From Vanilla planifolia (Eukaryota > Streptophyta > Magnoliopsida > Asparagales > Orchidaceae): a stretch of 64,000 nucleotides of DNA. Under the pieces are notes generated by a model that made no database searches, was not told the origin of the DNA, and saw only the letters and a program-made list of their open reading frames with translations. Below, in pieces: positions 22,688-35,300 of this stretch. How positions within the stretch are numbered: the first letter of the stretch is position 1; each line of letters starts with the position of its first letter. Location: positions 4,399,569 to 4,463,568 of the forward strand of contig CM043875.1 in assembly GCA_023846275.1 (NCBI GenBank), read 5' to 3'. The position numbers and the translations under genes are program-made.

Positions 22688-23209
22688 TCCTGCGGAGAAA
22701 TCGGCACGTTCAATGAAAACTAAATCGTGAGCTTAAGGAAGAAGACGAACTGTGGGGATCACCGATCTCGAATTACCAAAATTTGTGAAAAATTGCTGTC
22801 GAGCCTGATAAAAATGTCGTGATCCATAGGTTAGGGCATTGGGAAGAAGGTGAGCAAGGGGCAAACGAAACGAACAACATGGAAGCATGTAACAATTGGA
22901 ATTTCTTTGCAAAGGCATGAAAATAAGATACTTTCATAAATCAAAAACATTCAGCCCACAAGAGTCTCATAAACCCAGCTACGAGATAATTTAGTGGAGC
23001 TATGAAACTTAGGTCTGTCACATAACACCATTAAGTTGATTAGAAAAACAATTTTGGAAGTGTCGTACTCCAACTGAATTACAATGAGCTAATAATGATT
23101 TTAACTTGACTAAGATCAAAATATTAAAATTCAATTGAGTTAGATAAAATTAGATTACAATCAAAATTAAATAATGTATCTAGATAACGGGAGGTTCTAC
23201 TTACACCTG
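22688..23209 (-). promoter_or_regulatory. 5' flank of the spastin-like gene
   Basis: The first roughly 150 bp above the ATG is more GC-balanced and probably holds the 5' UTR and core promoter. No clear TATA box was seen, as is usual for housekeeping genes. The LINE fragment starts only about 500 bp upstream, which limits the upstream region. Confidence 0.35.
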
Positions 23210-24320
23210 AGATGCAGAGCTGACGACATCACCAGACAAAGAACCATGCGGGGTTGCGGATCAGATGAGGGGATTATGGAAGCTTAGAATGCTGCAGAGG
23301 GTGTGCATTTTCCTGTTCCGCATGGTGAGGGATCACCTCCCTACGACTGTCTGAATGGCTCGGAGGGGGTTGCTCGAGTGTAGAAGTTGCACTTGGGGAT
23401 GTTCAATGGAGGAATCCACGCAGCACGTCTTTTGGGAATGCCCAGGAGCTATGGGTTAACCATCAGGCGCTCGAGGCCATGGTCATTCTTGGGCCGCCTT
23501 GGTGTGTGGGGGCTGGGCTGACATTTATGCACCGGCTCATGGAGTTCGTCGATTCGCCGGCGATGAGAAGTGGGGATGGCGTCGTGCATGCCGCTACTTT
23601 GGCCACCATTATGTACCATGGGAAAGAGGCACAACAATCCCGTGGTTAACTACTGTACTATGTTACGTAATATAAAGATCAAGATTATCACAACAGTAGC
23701 AAAACATTGCAACCTTTACTCATCCATGTCCAGAGAGAACCCATGCAGCTCTTTCGAACTGCTTGTAGCCCATATTTGGGTTCCCCCTACTGGATGGATA
23801 AAGTGAATTGTGATGCTGTTGCAGAGGATACCGTGGGCTTGGTCTGGTGGTAAGGGGCTACATGGGGAAGCCATTACTGGTGGTTGGAAGAAGGGTATCT
23901 CGCAGGCTGGTGAAGCTATGGAGGTTCGGGCAATGCTTGAGGCCCTTGATTTGTTAAGGGATACCCTTTCCCAATACCACGCTGTGGAGACTTAGACGGA
24001 TTCGATGTCGACGCTGCAGGAGGTTCGTAAGCTTATCTCTTACCCGCCTGTGGTGGGTCCCTTTGCTGAGGCTATTGAGCAGGCGAGGTGCCTGGACGCA
24101 CTGAGATTATCGCACATCTACAGAGAGGGGAATGCGCTTGCTGACTGGGTTGCACGCGCTGCCTGTTGTGCTGATTTTGTGTGGAGGAGGGGGTGTCCCT
24201 TCCCAAGCCCCTCATCAAACTTATGTTGTTAGATTTCATGTTTGATCCTCCGTGAAGATCATCCATAATGACCTTTTTGTGAGACTTATGCCTCCTTTTG
24301 AATAAAAAAAAAAAGAAACC
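23210..24320 (+). mobile_element. 5'-truncated LINE (3' end of ORF2), inactive
   Basis: Non-LTR retrotransposon tail. A zf-RVT zinc-binding segment at about 23290-23445 reads GLLECRSCTWGC and then HVFWECP. An RVT_3-type RNase H domain at about 23790-24170 keeps the four acidic positions in KVNCDA, VRAMLEAL, TDSM and NALADWVARA. The reverse transcriptase and endonuclease that should precede it are absent, as expected from 5' truncation during insertion. A -1 frameshift near 23800 and a TAG near 23993 break the frame. The element ends in TTTTGAATAAA plus an A-rich tail (about 24300-24316). Base composition is clearly richer in GC than its flanks. The flanking duplication was not resolved. It lies head-to-head with the spastin-like gene. 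Confidence 0.8.
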
Positions 24321-24829
24321 AATAAAAAAAAGGATAGAAAGTTTATCAAATAATAACCTGAAGACTTGTCAGAGAATGTTTCGAGCTGGTTAGAGATTAA
24401 TAGGATCTGTAGTGAACATTTGAAATCAATCCAAAGAACAAAGATATTAGGTTTGAGATAGTTTATAAACATTTTTTTCTAAATCTTTTATCAAACATCT
24501 ATGTAGGAAGCAAAAAGTTGTGGGGCCACAAGGCACTCAAGATCTAATCCATGCCACTTTTATGTATGTAAGATTGAGCCAAGCCCTTAAGAATCAATGT
24601 CTTGTAGGGGTAGCATTGCTCACAAAATCAATCTTTTGATCTGGTGTGTGGCTTACCTTCCTATTTTATTTTCAAAATTCAGAAGCATGTTTTTCTTTAG
24701 TCGACTTTACATTCAAGAAATGTGTAAAAAAGGATGAAATTTTTTTTAAAGTATAAATCTCAAAATGAGGACATGTTGCTTAGAGCCTCTCTCTATTATG
24801 TATCATAAAAATTTTTCAAGATGGATATT
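24321..24829. other. AT-rich spacer between two retroelements
   Basis: No feature identified. It could include the 5' part of the neighbouring Ty3/gypsy remnant, but no gag motif is readable. Confidence 0.4.
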
Positions 24830-26880
24830 AGGACAATGACATGTTGGAAAAAAACCTCTTTTCCACTTATCATCAAGATTTTCTAAGATTGGTCTCAAAA
24901 TTAGAAAGATTTAAAGAATTGATTGGCCATAAGAGTAGATTCTTTCAACTACTTCTAGCTTTCAAACTCGTACTACTACTTTCACTATTTCTACTACTTC
25001 TACTCCATAAGGAACTTGTGCCCCTCCACCCATACCACCAACCTGTCGAATCCAACCCTTAGACAAATCATCTACTAGTTATGGGGTCAAGTGTTATCAG
25101 TGTTATGGGAGAGAGCATGTCACAGCCTAGTGTCTTAAGAGAATTGTACACATAAACATAAAGAAAATAATTAAAAAAAGTATTGAAGTTAAAGAAGATG
25201 AGGTTATATAACAAGATAAGGAGGCTGAAAAATAATTACAAATACTAAGAGAAAGTCCTCACTATATTGGATCACTCATAGTTGTTGAGAGATGCACTTT
25301 TATTATACCAGACCATTTGATAAAAGACGACAAACTAACATCTTTAGTACCTACATTAGAATTAAAAACTAATATCATAAGATTGCTATAAATAATGATA
25401 ATTATATTAATATTATAATATAGAATATTACTAAAAGGATATATTTAACACTCATAGAACATCCCTACCTATACACCGCATCTGAAATCAACAAAATCTT
25501 AATTTCTATACAACAAAGGTGTTGTATTCCTTTAAATTTTGATTAATATTTTGATTAATTATAGTGTGATGTTATCCTAATGTAATTAGGTAACCTTCTC
25601 TTAAGATGACAGTGATTATATAATGGAGATGTTACCTTAAATAAAAAAGCTAATATGTGTACTCTTATGTATAAAAGAAAGAAAATCATGCTATACCCTT
25701 CATCTCTTTCAAAGAAAATTTATAATTCAAATACTCCAAAAGAGAAACATAAGAAAAAATAAAAATTACTTAACATCATTTTACTAATCAAGATTGAGAA
25801 GGATATGACCAATGGTAATTAAGAAGACTCTTATTAATATACCTACACCACCACTCATAATCTAACCCTTGTTAAAAGAATTTATAAATATATTTACCAA
25901 TAAATTGTCAAACACACTTTCACCTTTAAGGGATATTAAACATGTTATAGATTTACATGTTATTGCCTCATTACCACATCATCAAGTAAATTTATCAATT
26001 CAAATTTTTATTAACTTATTATCATAAACAAATAAACAAAATGTAGTCAAACAAAATTTAAACCTTTATCTTTTTAGCCTAATAAGGGAACATGTTTCAA
26101 CTTGGTAATATTTATTATCGTGTACAGAATTTATTAATCGAATAATGCATTTGAGTCATGTTGATTTGATGCCCTTACATCATGATTTATGCACTTCTGT
26201 GTCTGTTGAGCATTTTGATTATCATATTTCATCATTACATAAACATGTTATTAAGTAAATTAATTTAAATAATAAGATATATAAATGATTAGTAAATGCT
26301 CATAAATAATCTAGAGAATTTACTAATGGTGATTATGTGATAATCTATGTTAGGTATGATAGATTCTCATAAAAAACCCTCAAGAAATTATATGCTTGTA
26401 ATATTGAACAATTTAGAATTATGAAAAAACTAAGTATTAATACATATACTTTAGATTTATCTAAAATTTATGGAATAAGTATTATCTTTAATATTTGGGA
26501 TCTTTTATCTTATAGAGAACTACAAAAAATACCTAATGAGCCTTTGGAGCCTTCACTATCATTTTCGAGTAAACCTATCCCACAAATATATTTAATCACA
26601 TCTAGTAAGTTGAGAGATCAAGTGGAGTAAATATTAAATGATTAAATAGTTTTCACATAGGAATAAGCACAACCAATTTTTTGATATGCTGTGAGGCCAT
26701 CTGATCTCTAATAATACTTATATTACTAAGGAAGAACATCACTATTTAAACCCAAAGATGTTAGAGTAGCATAAAAGATATCATTATAGTTCTATAGAGT
26801 TGAAAATTTTTTCCACTAAGAAGGATGACATAATAGCATCCAAAACATCACTTAGAGGTTTCATTTAAATATGTACTAGT
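24830..26880 (+). mobile_element. Internally deleted Ty3/gypsy chromovirus-like remnant
   Basis: Plus-strand pieces appear in element order. A gag zinc knuckle CX2CX4HX4C lies at 25092-25133, with a TAG inside it. The conserved sequence ahead of reverse transcriptase lies at 25896-25990 (LSNTL, then DIKHVIDL and ASLPHH). The integrase C-terminal part lies at about 26130-26640, where FTNGDYVII, TLKKLYA and INTYTLDL are readable. A chromodomain-like tail lies at about 26670-26860, with NNTYITKEE and LNPKMLE. The reverse transcriptase, RNase H and integrase core should lie between 25990 and 26130 but are missing, so about 2.5 kb has been deleted. Stops and frameshifts are frequent. LTRs were not found. 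It cannot encode a working polyprotein. Confidence 0.75.
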
Positions 26881-28779
26881 CATATTCAGACTTAGAGCTG
26901 TGCTAAGATTAGCTCCTTTATTTGTTGTTAGTTTTTATTGAATCTTTATTATTGTAACGATCAATTATAGTTGATCATTGTTTATTGCATATTTCAATTT
27001 GTTTTCATCAATTTGTCAAATTATTTACTCATACACTTTAATTTAAGTAATTTGAAGAATAATTAATAGTTTGTTTTGGATATTTTTAACTTTAAATTTT
27101 GTATAAGACATCACTTTAATAGTCACATAATTTTATTGATGCAAAATTTGATTAAAAATGACTTTAAAAATGTTTTAAAATGAGTTTTTTATGTTTTTCG
27201 TTATTAGTTTGTCATTGTTTGCCACCATTACTGTCATCTTTAGTAGTTGTAGCTACCACATGTGTGATCCACTCTACCCATATTGACCTATCAAAATCAT
27301 TGATCTATTCGACCTGTGTCAACCCATCAACATCCATAGACTTGATTCAATAATAAGTTCTTATGTATTATCTATTATATGCTTTAAGTAATTATATGTT
27401 AAATGTATATTATATTACATATGTTAAAAGTTGAAGTGATTGATAATAAAGTAATGCAATAAAATAAGAAATGAAACTTCAACAAGTATTTTCAAAGCTA
27501 ACTTGTTATTTGGATTAATTTCTCTAAAAGTAAGTGTTTTATTATCTGAGTTAATATCTTTGGAAGTAAGACATCTACCCTTATTAATATGTTCTAAAGA
27601 GTCTTGTAAAAGAGATAATATTAGGTTATTTGTAATAAAATATTCTAAATAAATAAAATAAAAAAAATTAAAATGGTTTTAGTGATAAAATTAGGTTTTA
27701 AATGAATATAAACAAAAAGATAATATATCTCTTACTAATTTATATTATTATTTGTATAGATCATATATGTGGTTACTCAATATTACTTATGTTATGTCAT
27801 GTTAAATATTTTTGTCGCTAAACAAATATTGTTTGGCTTAATGTTTATTTTGATCCAATAATTTCATGTCAAAAGAGGGCACTTAATGAGGTTACTAAGA
27901 TAGAATGATAGTTACATGATGATTTAGAAATCTTAAAATTATTAATAGATGTGTGAATTTTATGTTTATCTTATTTGTACAAAAATGATATGTAAATAAT
28001 TTGTTAACATTAATATTGTACACGCATATGCTTTTCAAAAGAAATATGAGAACCTTGATGTTTGCATTTGATTATAAATATGTCTAAGTTAATTTACTTC
28101 AAAATAATAAATGCATGATTAGATTATGATTTTTATATATTTTAAAAATATTAAAAGAAAAGAGATGAAAGTAGATATTGTGATACCAAAATCAGCTAAT
28201 GATGGTGATTGATTATCATAATCTTTACATCTTTTACTTGCTTTATTTATTTTCTTGTGATGATATTAACATATAATATTCCAAAAATTTTATTAATTTT
28301 TCCTATAAATTACTTACTATGGTAATGCCAATTAGCTTATCATTTTCTTAGCATTAACACATTTCAAGTGATGCTGAATATTATATTTTAGAATGCTGTT
28401 TTTTGAGATGTATGTGATATTATTTCAATAATAAGAATTGGTATAAAACAATAAATTGAAATGATTGAATAATGTTAAATATAATTGAACTAGTTTTTTA
28501 CTTCTACTTTAATAATGAATTTTTTCTAAGACACCACAAAATAAATGAATTTTTCAAAGCACCCCTCCTTTAAATCTAAACATTTTAGAATACCTCAAAA
28601 ACAAGCTAATCATAATTCAAAACATCTGTATATTGACAAAATAATGAAAGTTTTTTTTTGGGAATGAACTAAGACATGCATATCAAAGAGGAATACTTTA
28701 AAAAAATATATAAAAAAGAGAACAAAATTACAAAATTGGATAAAAAAAACTAACCACCATCTTACAAAATCACTCATTC
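26881..28779. other. AT-rich spacer
   Basis: No gene recognised. It is long and AT-rich, with no clear tandem repeat. Confidence 0.5.
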
Positions 28780-29275
28780 ATCATGAGTTTCATTGGGCCC
28801 ATAAGTTTTGTCACAATATTAGAATTCTAGTTCTTTGATAGTGGTATCTCACTAATGGCTGGTCCCCCCCACCAAAAGAGGGCCTTCTTCACCCTCCACC
28901 TAAGCTATGTAGGAAAAGCATAAAGCCAATCCCAGGAATAGTAAAGCTTCATAGGGTTTTCTGTTTAAGTGCAAGTAGTCCGTATTTTCACAGACATGTC
29001 TATTTCACCGAAGCCTCTCTTCGAGACAATGCTCATATTGTTATTCCTTTCATGCAGTTCACAACTTATCCGGCAAGTAATTTTGCTAGCTTAGGAACTT
29101 AGGAACGTTATAGTTATGACCTCGATATAATGTGGTTTCGGTCAACTCTTCTGTCATCACGTCACCAACTTCATTGGCCTTTTGGCACTAAGCAGGTGTC
29201 AGCCCTCATACTCGGTCTTACGACTTTGTAGAGACCTAAGCTTTTAGTAAATAATAGTTTAGGTACATAGTGAGG
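28780..29275 (-). pseudogene. Nuclear copy of plastid 23S rDNA (NUPT), partial
   Basis: The minus strand follows the 23S rRNA domain IV-V region collinearly for about 490 bp. Readable landmarks include GGTCTCTACAAAGTCGTAAG, TAACTATAACGTTCCTAAG, GGTGAAATAGACATGTCTGT, CCCTATGAAGCTTTACT and TTAGTGAGATACCACT. The stretch GGGATTGGCTTTATGCTTTT, then TTAGGTGGAGGGTGAAGAAGG, is the plastid form and not the mitochondrial one as far as I remember both. A short duplication (CTTAGGAA twice at about 29091-29106) and many substitutions show it is old and non-functional. No other plastid gene flanks it here. Confidence 0.85.
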
Positions 29276-30381
29276 TATATAGTGAAGCTTTGCTAATAAT
29301 TTAACTATAATTAATTATAAAACATCTATAATAGTTATAATGATCAAAGAATTTATAATTAATTTTTATCGGTTTTTTTTTTGTGAAGTGGCCTCACAAA
29401 ACCCTTTTGAAGTGTGTTGTCTATAATGTATGCTAATTGGCCACCTGTCAAATGATCTAGAGGCTCATAAAAGACAGCCATGAGATTATTTAAAAAATGA
29501 ATGTCTGTGCTAAGAAATGGCCCAATGGCCAGTTAGAAAATGGCTCATGGGCTTTTTTGGAAATTGTAAATAGAGGCTCATGGCTATTTGGAAAATGATC
29601 CAAAAGCTAGAACAAAATGCTGAAGAATAATTGGATAATGTGTTATGACTTTGCCAAGTTTTTAAAAAAACTAAAAAAATAATAAAAAATATATATTAAA
29701 TTTTAATAACCAATTTTTACGCCAAACCTTTTTTGAATTCAATAAATATTAACAAAATATATTTTAAAAACAGAGCTTATGTGCCTTTATGGGCATTAAA
29801 GGGCATTACCAAGTGTAGCCTCAGTCTATGCTTAAACGTATGATTGATTTTAATCGAACCAATATTTGACAATTGAAAAAATTCAATGCTAGAACGAAAA
29901 TTGAATAATCATTTACAGTTCATTTAATTGCATGTTTTTCTAAATTCATCATTTGAAAACCGACACAATTGCATGGTTTAATTCTTTAATTTAAAATTTA
30001 CAAAAAAAAATTAAAAATCATAAGAATTAAAAAAAATCTACCTTTTTTTCATCCGAAAAAACTGTAGGCCAGAGGGCAGCCATCACTGCTGGTAATTTAT
30101 AAATAAAAAAACAAAACATTTTAGCTTATAATTTTTTAAATATGAAATTTCTTTCAATTAAAATTTTAACCACATCTTAGCAAAGCAGAGAATAATATAT
30201 TTTAATCTAATGCATGCCCATGCCTAGGGCCAGCTATTGGACGGTTGAACTAACTTTCGGCTCAACACGACACGTCACAGTTTCCGCCACATGGCCATTC
30301 CAAAAAGTGCTTATCAGATCTGGGCTCTAAAGCCCGTACGCCGGCGAAGCTCCGATGGAAGCTGAAACGAGAGACACAAGA
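29276..30381. other. 3' flank of the fucosidase gene
   Basis: AT-rich, no gene seen. The 3' UTR of the minus-strand fucosidase gene should occupy the 200-300 bp just below 30382, where composition is still gene-like down to about 30230. Confidence 0.45.
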
Positions 30382-31916
30382 CTACGACGTCTTTGTTGCA
30401 TTCCACGGCTTGTGTGGATCAAAATGGAGCCCCACAGCGGAGAGCAGCGGAGGACCACGTGACTCCAGTATGCGAATTTTCATCCTCCTTGCCGTCACCG
30501 CACGTGGGAGTCGGTGCAACCGCTTGTGCCCCACCGTCGTCCCATTCTTCACTAAGGTCCTCCCGTCAATGAACACCTCATGCCGCCGTATCCTCTGCCC
30601 CATTCCTATCGCCTCCTGTATCCTGACCACGTTGAACTTCACAACCGGATCCAACTCCCGCAACTCAATCCAATACCGTCCTTTCTTATCCTTCTTCGGC
30701 GCCCAGTACGTCCCTTCGTCCCCATCGAGAATGTTCTCTGCCGCGAAGCCGCCATGCTTGCCTCCCCACTCGCTGCAGGCCTTCGCGATGCCGCCCCGCG
30801 CCAAGTCTTTCTCGAAGATTTTGTCGATCGCCCGCCGGAATTCCTTCAGCCTCTCAACGTCGGCATCCGATACGAGGCCGCTGGAGTTCGGCGGCACGTT
30901 GAGAAGAAGCACGCAGTTTCGGCCCACCGATTTGTAGTATATGTCGAGCAGTTGCCTCAGTGGTTTGGGCTTCTCCGATTCGTGCCAAAACCATCCGGGC
31001 CTGATCGAGACGTCGCACTCCGGCGGCACCCAATCGGTTCCCCTCGGGTCCCCTGTGTTCAAGTAGCTGTTTCAAGAAGCAGGGATGTGTCACGAATCAA
31101 CCACAAAAGGTATCTACTTTCGTTTCAGATCGTGCATTACCTTTCGAGACTTGCGTTTCCGATTTGCAGACTCGTGCGGTTGATCGGAGACCAGCAGGGA
31201 TCACCGGCGGCTCCCTGCTCGTCGCCGACCCATCTTATGTCCGGACCTGCGTCGGAGAAGATGTTGATGGATCCCTGCAGCTGTTTAGTAATCGAAAACC
31301 AATCCTCGAAGTAATATGTCATATTTGTCGCGTTTTTCCCCTTGGCGCCGTCGAACCAAATCTCCGAGATGCCGCCGTACCAAGTGAGAAGCTCGCGCAA
31401 TTGGCCCAAGTAGTACTCATTGTATGGGACATCGAGGCCATACTTCTTCTCGTGTCTGTCCCACGGTGACAGGTAGAGTCCGACGTCCATTCCGCTGGCC
31501 CGTGCCGCGTGAACGAATTCCCGCACGATGTCACCCTTTCCACCCAGCCACGGGCTCCGGGCGACAGAATGCTCCGTGTAGCGCGACGGCCACAAGCAGA
31601 AGCCGTCATGGTGCTTCGTGGTGAGGATGACGAGCGATACGCCGGCGGCTGCAGCGGCGGAGATCCACTGGGTTGCGTTGAGATCCGAGGGTTTGAAGAT
31701 TGCGGGGCTCTCCTGGCCTGTTCCCCACTCGGAATTCGTGAACGTGTTGACGCCGAAGTGGAAGAACATTATCACCTCCCGCCGCTGCCACTTGAGCTGC
31801 GCCTCTGTGGGCAACGGCAGGACGGGAAGTGGCGGAGTTGTCAGCTTTGATAGAGAGAAGGCGAACTGACCAAGTATTGGAACAAGTATGACGAGAAAAA
31901 GAATAGCGTCTCTCAT
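30382..31916 (-). CDS. FUC1: Alpha-L-fucosidase (GH29), two exons
   Basis: Complete 486-residue enzyme, similar in size to Arabidopsis FUC1. Exon 1 is 31916-31141 and exon 2 is 31066-30382. They are separated by a 74-bp intron (GTAATG...AACAG) that joins in phase as ...NASLES-YLNTGD. A hydrophobic signal peptide (about residues 1-21) indicates secretion to the apoplast. The GH29 barrel follows, with FFHFGVNTF, TTKHHDGFCLWPS, GLYLSPWDRH and EIWFDGAKG; Asp189 in WFDG is the expected nucleophile. A C-terminal F5/8-type (discoidin-like) domain spans about 365-486 (AENILDGDEGTYW, HEVFIDG). Plant FUC1 removes alpha-1,3/4-linked fucose from Lewis-a N-glycans. Codons are GC-rich, unlike the surrounding DNA. 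No defects were seen. Confidence 0.95.
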
Positions 31917-32156
31917 GCTTGCTCTGTTTTTCTTCTGTCACAGGCACGCCAAGTTCAACAAAATAGTTTTTTTCTGGTTTGTGGCGAAGACGGCGAAGCC
32001 TGGAAGCAAACGAACGGTGGCGAATGCGCTTTATTGAATAGCGGCGAACTGGACTTCACGGGTTGTTTTCATTCCGCGTCAAAAGGCGGGCAACCGGAAT
32101 CAAACAATAATGGCTGCATTATTGACAGGTTCTATGTGGGCGGAGGAAGGTTCCCA

Positions 32157-32163
32157 CTTTATA
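32157..32163 (-). promoter_or_regulatory. TATA box of the fucosidase gene
   Basis: The minus strand reads TATAAAG inside CCTTATAAAGTGGG. It lies about 240 bp above the ATG at 31916, giving a 5' UTR of about 210 nt. Confidence 0.55.
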
Positions 32164-32253
32164 AGGATAGGTCCGTGAGATTTCGGTAACGGCTTTAGAA
32201 GACGTCGGCGAAAAGGGAAAATAGAAATTGTTGCTATTTCAAAATTAATTTAA

Positions 32254-32256
<3 letters not shown>

Positions 32257-32339
<83 letters not shown>
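32257..32339. repeat. (AT)n microsatellite, about 40 units
   Basis: Uninterrupted AT dinucleotides for about 80 bp, followed shortly by an A-tract (about 32353-32367). It sits about 100 bp upstream of the fucosidase TATA box and is likely to vary in length between individuals. Confidence 0.97.
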
Positions 32340-32342
<3 letters not shown>

Positions 32343-35300
32343 GTAGATTAGGAAAAAAAAAAAAAAACAAGGTTTGCTGGTGCTACTTAGGCGTTAAGAG
32401 TACTTCCACTCTTAACTTCCAACTTCGAACGATTACCGGTAAAATAGAATTTTTAAATAATACGAAATCTTTTAAAATCGTACTGTTTTTATTTAATTAT
32501 AATTCTAAAAAGCTATTTGTTTATTTTGTCTCAATATTTAATCATTAAATAATTTCAAAATTCAACACGAATAAGTGTAAGAGCATCATGGACTTTTGAT
32601 TAAGAGCTTCTTTGATAGTATTGGTATTTTATAAAATATGTTATAATTTAATATTAGTATTAATATTTAAATATATAAATAATTTCACTAAAAACAATAT
32701 TACGTAGGACTAATAACTTAAAAATTATCGACTTAAAGTAAGCATTTATGTACAAAAGTTTCATGATGTTTGATGAATATTTAGTATGGAATAAACATAG
32801 ATAAGTAAGAAGTGAGGGAGATACATGAAACTTAATGATTTTAGTAGATGATGGAGGGGTTATTCTTACAAAAAATATAATAAAAAATGTCAAGAATATA
32901 AAACTCTATATCTAATTAGCATCAAATTAGTGGACTTAAGTGATGTTTAAGAGCATTGCACCAATTCAATATAACTTGCATTTCTTAGATATTGCATGGC
33001 AAATAAGTACTTCTCATTTTCACAACAGCTAAGCATTAGGAATGACAAAATATATTAATGGTTAAAACCTCTTGCATGACCTTATGTTCCCTTTTATAAT
33101 AAAAAAAGGCTTAAAGATTCGTACTAAAAAAAGTAAAAATATTTTCACCATACCCAATTCAAACAACTCATTCAAGTCAATTCAAAGTCTTTTAATGTTA
33201 GTGATTAAATCATATTACATAATTCTATGACTTAACCACTAAAAGGCATCGTGTCTTGATTTGATTGTTAAATTCTTAGTTCATGTAACTACTAGTTTGA
33301 TGATAAAAAATTATTTTTTTGTATATATTTTTTTAAGTATTTTTAAATAATATATATCAAGAATCAATAAGTGATTTAATTGAAAAGTTTGGTCTTAACT
33401 TAAAAAGTTTCTTTAAGATGTTTGGTGCGAATTATAACTAGCACCAAACACATAGCTTGAGCAAATAAGAAAAAAAACATATTCGGAGTCATCTTTACTT
33501 TCTTTAGAATATAAAATCTTTAGCAGTACTCTTGTGAAAATAAAATAATGGTGAGATTTTAGTGAGTTAAAAATTTTTTAAACTATTTTTTCACTCATTT
33601 AAGTAAGCTTAAAGAATATATTCACATAAGATTCTTTATATATAAATATGTCTGAATAAAAATTAAATATATAGATTTACGTATTTAAAAGACTTGAGAT
33701 GTAAAACATTAAGTATGTGCTAAAGAGATCATATCATCTAATACCATATCCTTAACATATGGTATGATCAATTATACATGTGTAATTTGTACAAATAAGA
33801 AAACAAAAGCTTTCATAAATATTTCATATAATATGATATATTTATCATATAATATGATCAGATTATATATGTTGAGGGACTAGATAAAGCCATTAATGAA
33901 TATCATGAACAAAAAATTCTTATATAATATGATAATATTCATTGTATAATACGATCAAATTATTTAGGTTAAGGAGTAGCCCCAAAATTTGAGATATTCA
34001 TATGGTATATTAATATTTGATATATATTATAATTAGTATAAATTATGAATATTATATAATATGAAACATGGATTGAATGACATGATCAATATAATTTATA
34101 TGAGTAATGATATGTTCAACCAGATTTTGAAAACATAATTATAAATATTAGAGAGCCATTAGAAGTGAATAGAGTTATTAAGAACCTTTGTAAATATTTA
34201 TAAATATCATCTAAATAATTAAAAAAATATAATAAATATTTTTCATATCATTTAGAAGGAACCTTATTGATTATCATCGTAAAGAAAAGAAAAGGACAAA
34301 GCTATTACTTATTTAGATCTTATTCTATCCCTTGAATATACTTTTGTTAAAATAAGTTGAAAATAAATTATAAGATGCTTTTTATCGATTTAGTGTTCCT
34401 CTTGATATTTTTATTGGGTTATAGGATTATTGTAATTTAACTTTATATTATTTCTTTTAGTTTTATTATTAAGACTTTTCTCTTTGATTTTTGCTTGGAC
34501 TTTTGGTTATTTTTAGGATTTTTTGGCCTTATGATTTGTAGGATCATTTGGCATGGTGTTTTAGGTGTTTGGGTCAATGCTTACAAGTTCCTTTGGTTCA
34601 TTGCTTTGTATGATCCTTTTGGATTGGTTTAAGATTTTGCCTACCTACTTTGTAAAAGATTTTTTAATGTAAGTCTGTTCTTTTGACTAAGAATAGAAAT
34701 ATATATATATTGCTAAATCAAATCACCTAAAAATATTTATAATTTTTATATTATTATTAGGCTTCAAAGTAAATAAGATTTTATAAAATAAGTTTGTAAG
34801 AGTAATTAAGGTTCTTAATATACTTCTATTATGTTACTTGTGGACATTTTAGTTCCTTTTTTTATGTAAATATTGCACTCACAGATTCTCAACATTGATT
34901 ACTTAAGGCATTCATGGAATAGTTTGAGTTTATTAGATAGAAACTATCTGACTCAAATAATTGTAGAACGCCTCTATATCAAAAGCAAATCATACAAAAC
35001 ACTTAAGAAACATACACTTGATTCTCATCTAAGTCATTATATACCTTAAAAATAGCTCACCCCACAGAACAAATATATAATAAAATGTGGTACACATTAT
35101 CACAAATACAATAGAGATACAATAAAACAAACTCCAATGTAAATGAATTATGCAAAAAATATTGTAGACACTATAATTATGATGTGATATTTAAAACATC
35201 AAAGAGCAATAACGATGCACTATGTTAAGTCTTGACTTGTCTATGTAAGATTATACTAGAGATTTATTTAATTTATATAAAATTATGATATTTTGATCAT

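Noticed and set aside
28780..29275. Functional rRNA gene
   Set aside because: Only a fragment of 23S, heavily substituted and with an internal duplication. It is a nuclear plastid-derived relic.
30410..31314. Long plus-strand open frames across the fucosidase gene
   Set aside because: They are antisense shadows of GC-rich exons. The minus strand has a signal peptide, GH29 motifs and a clean splice.
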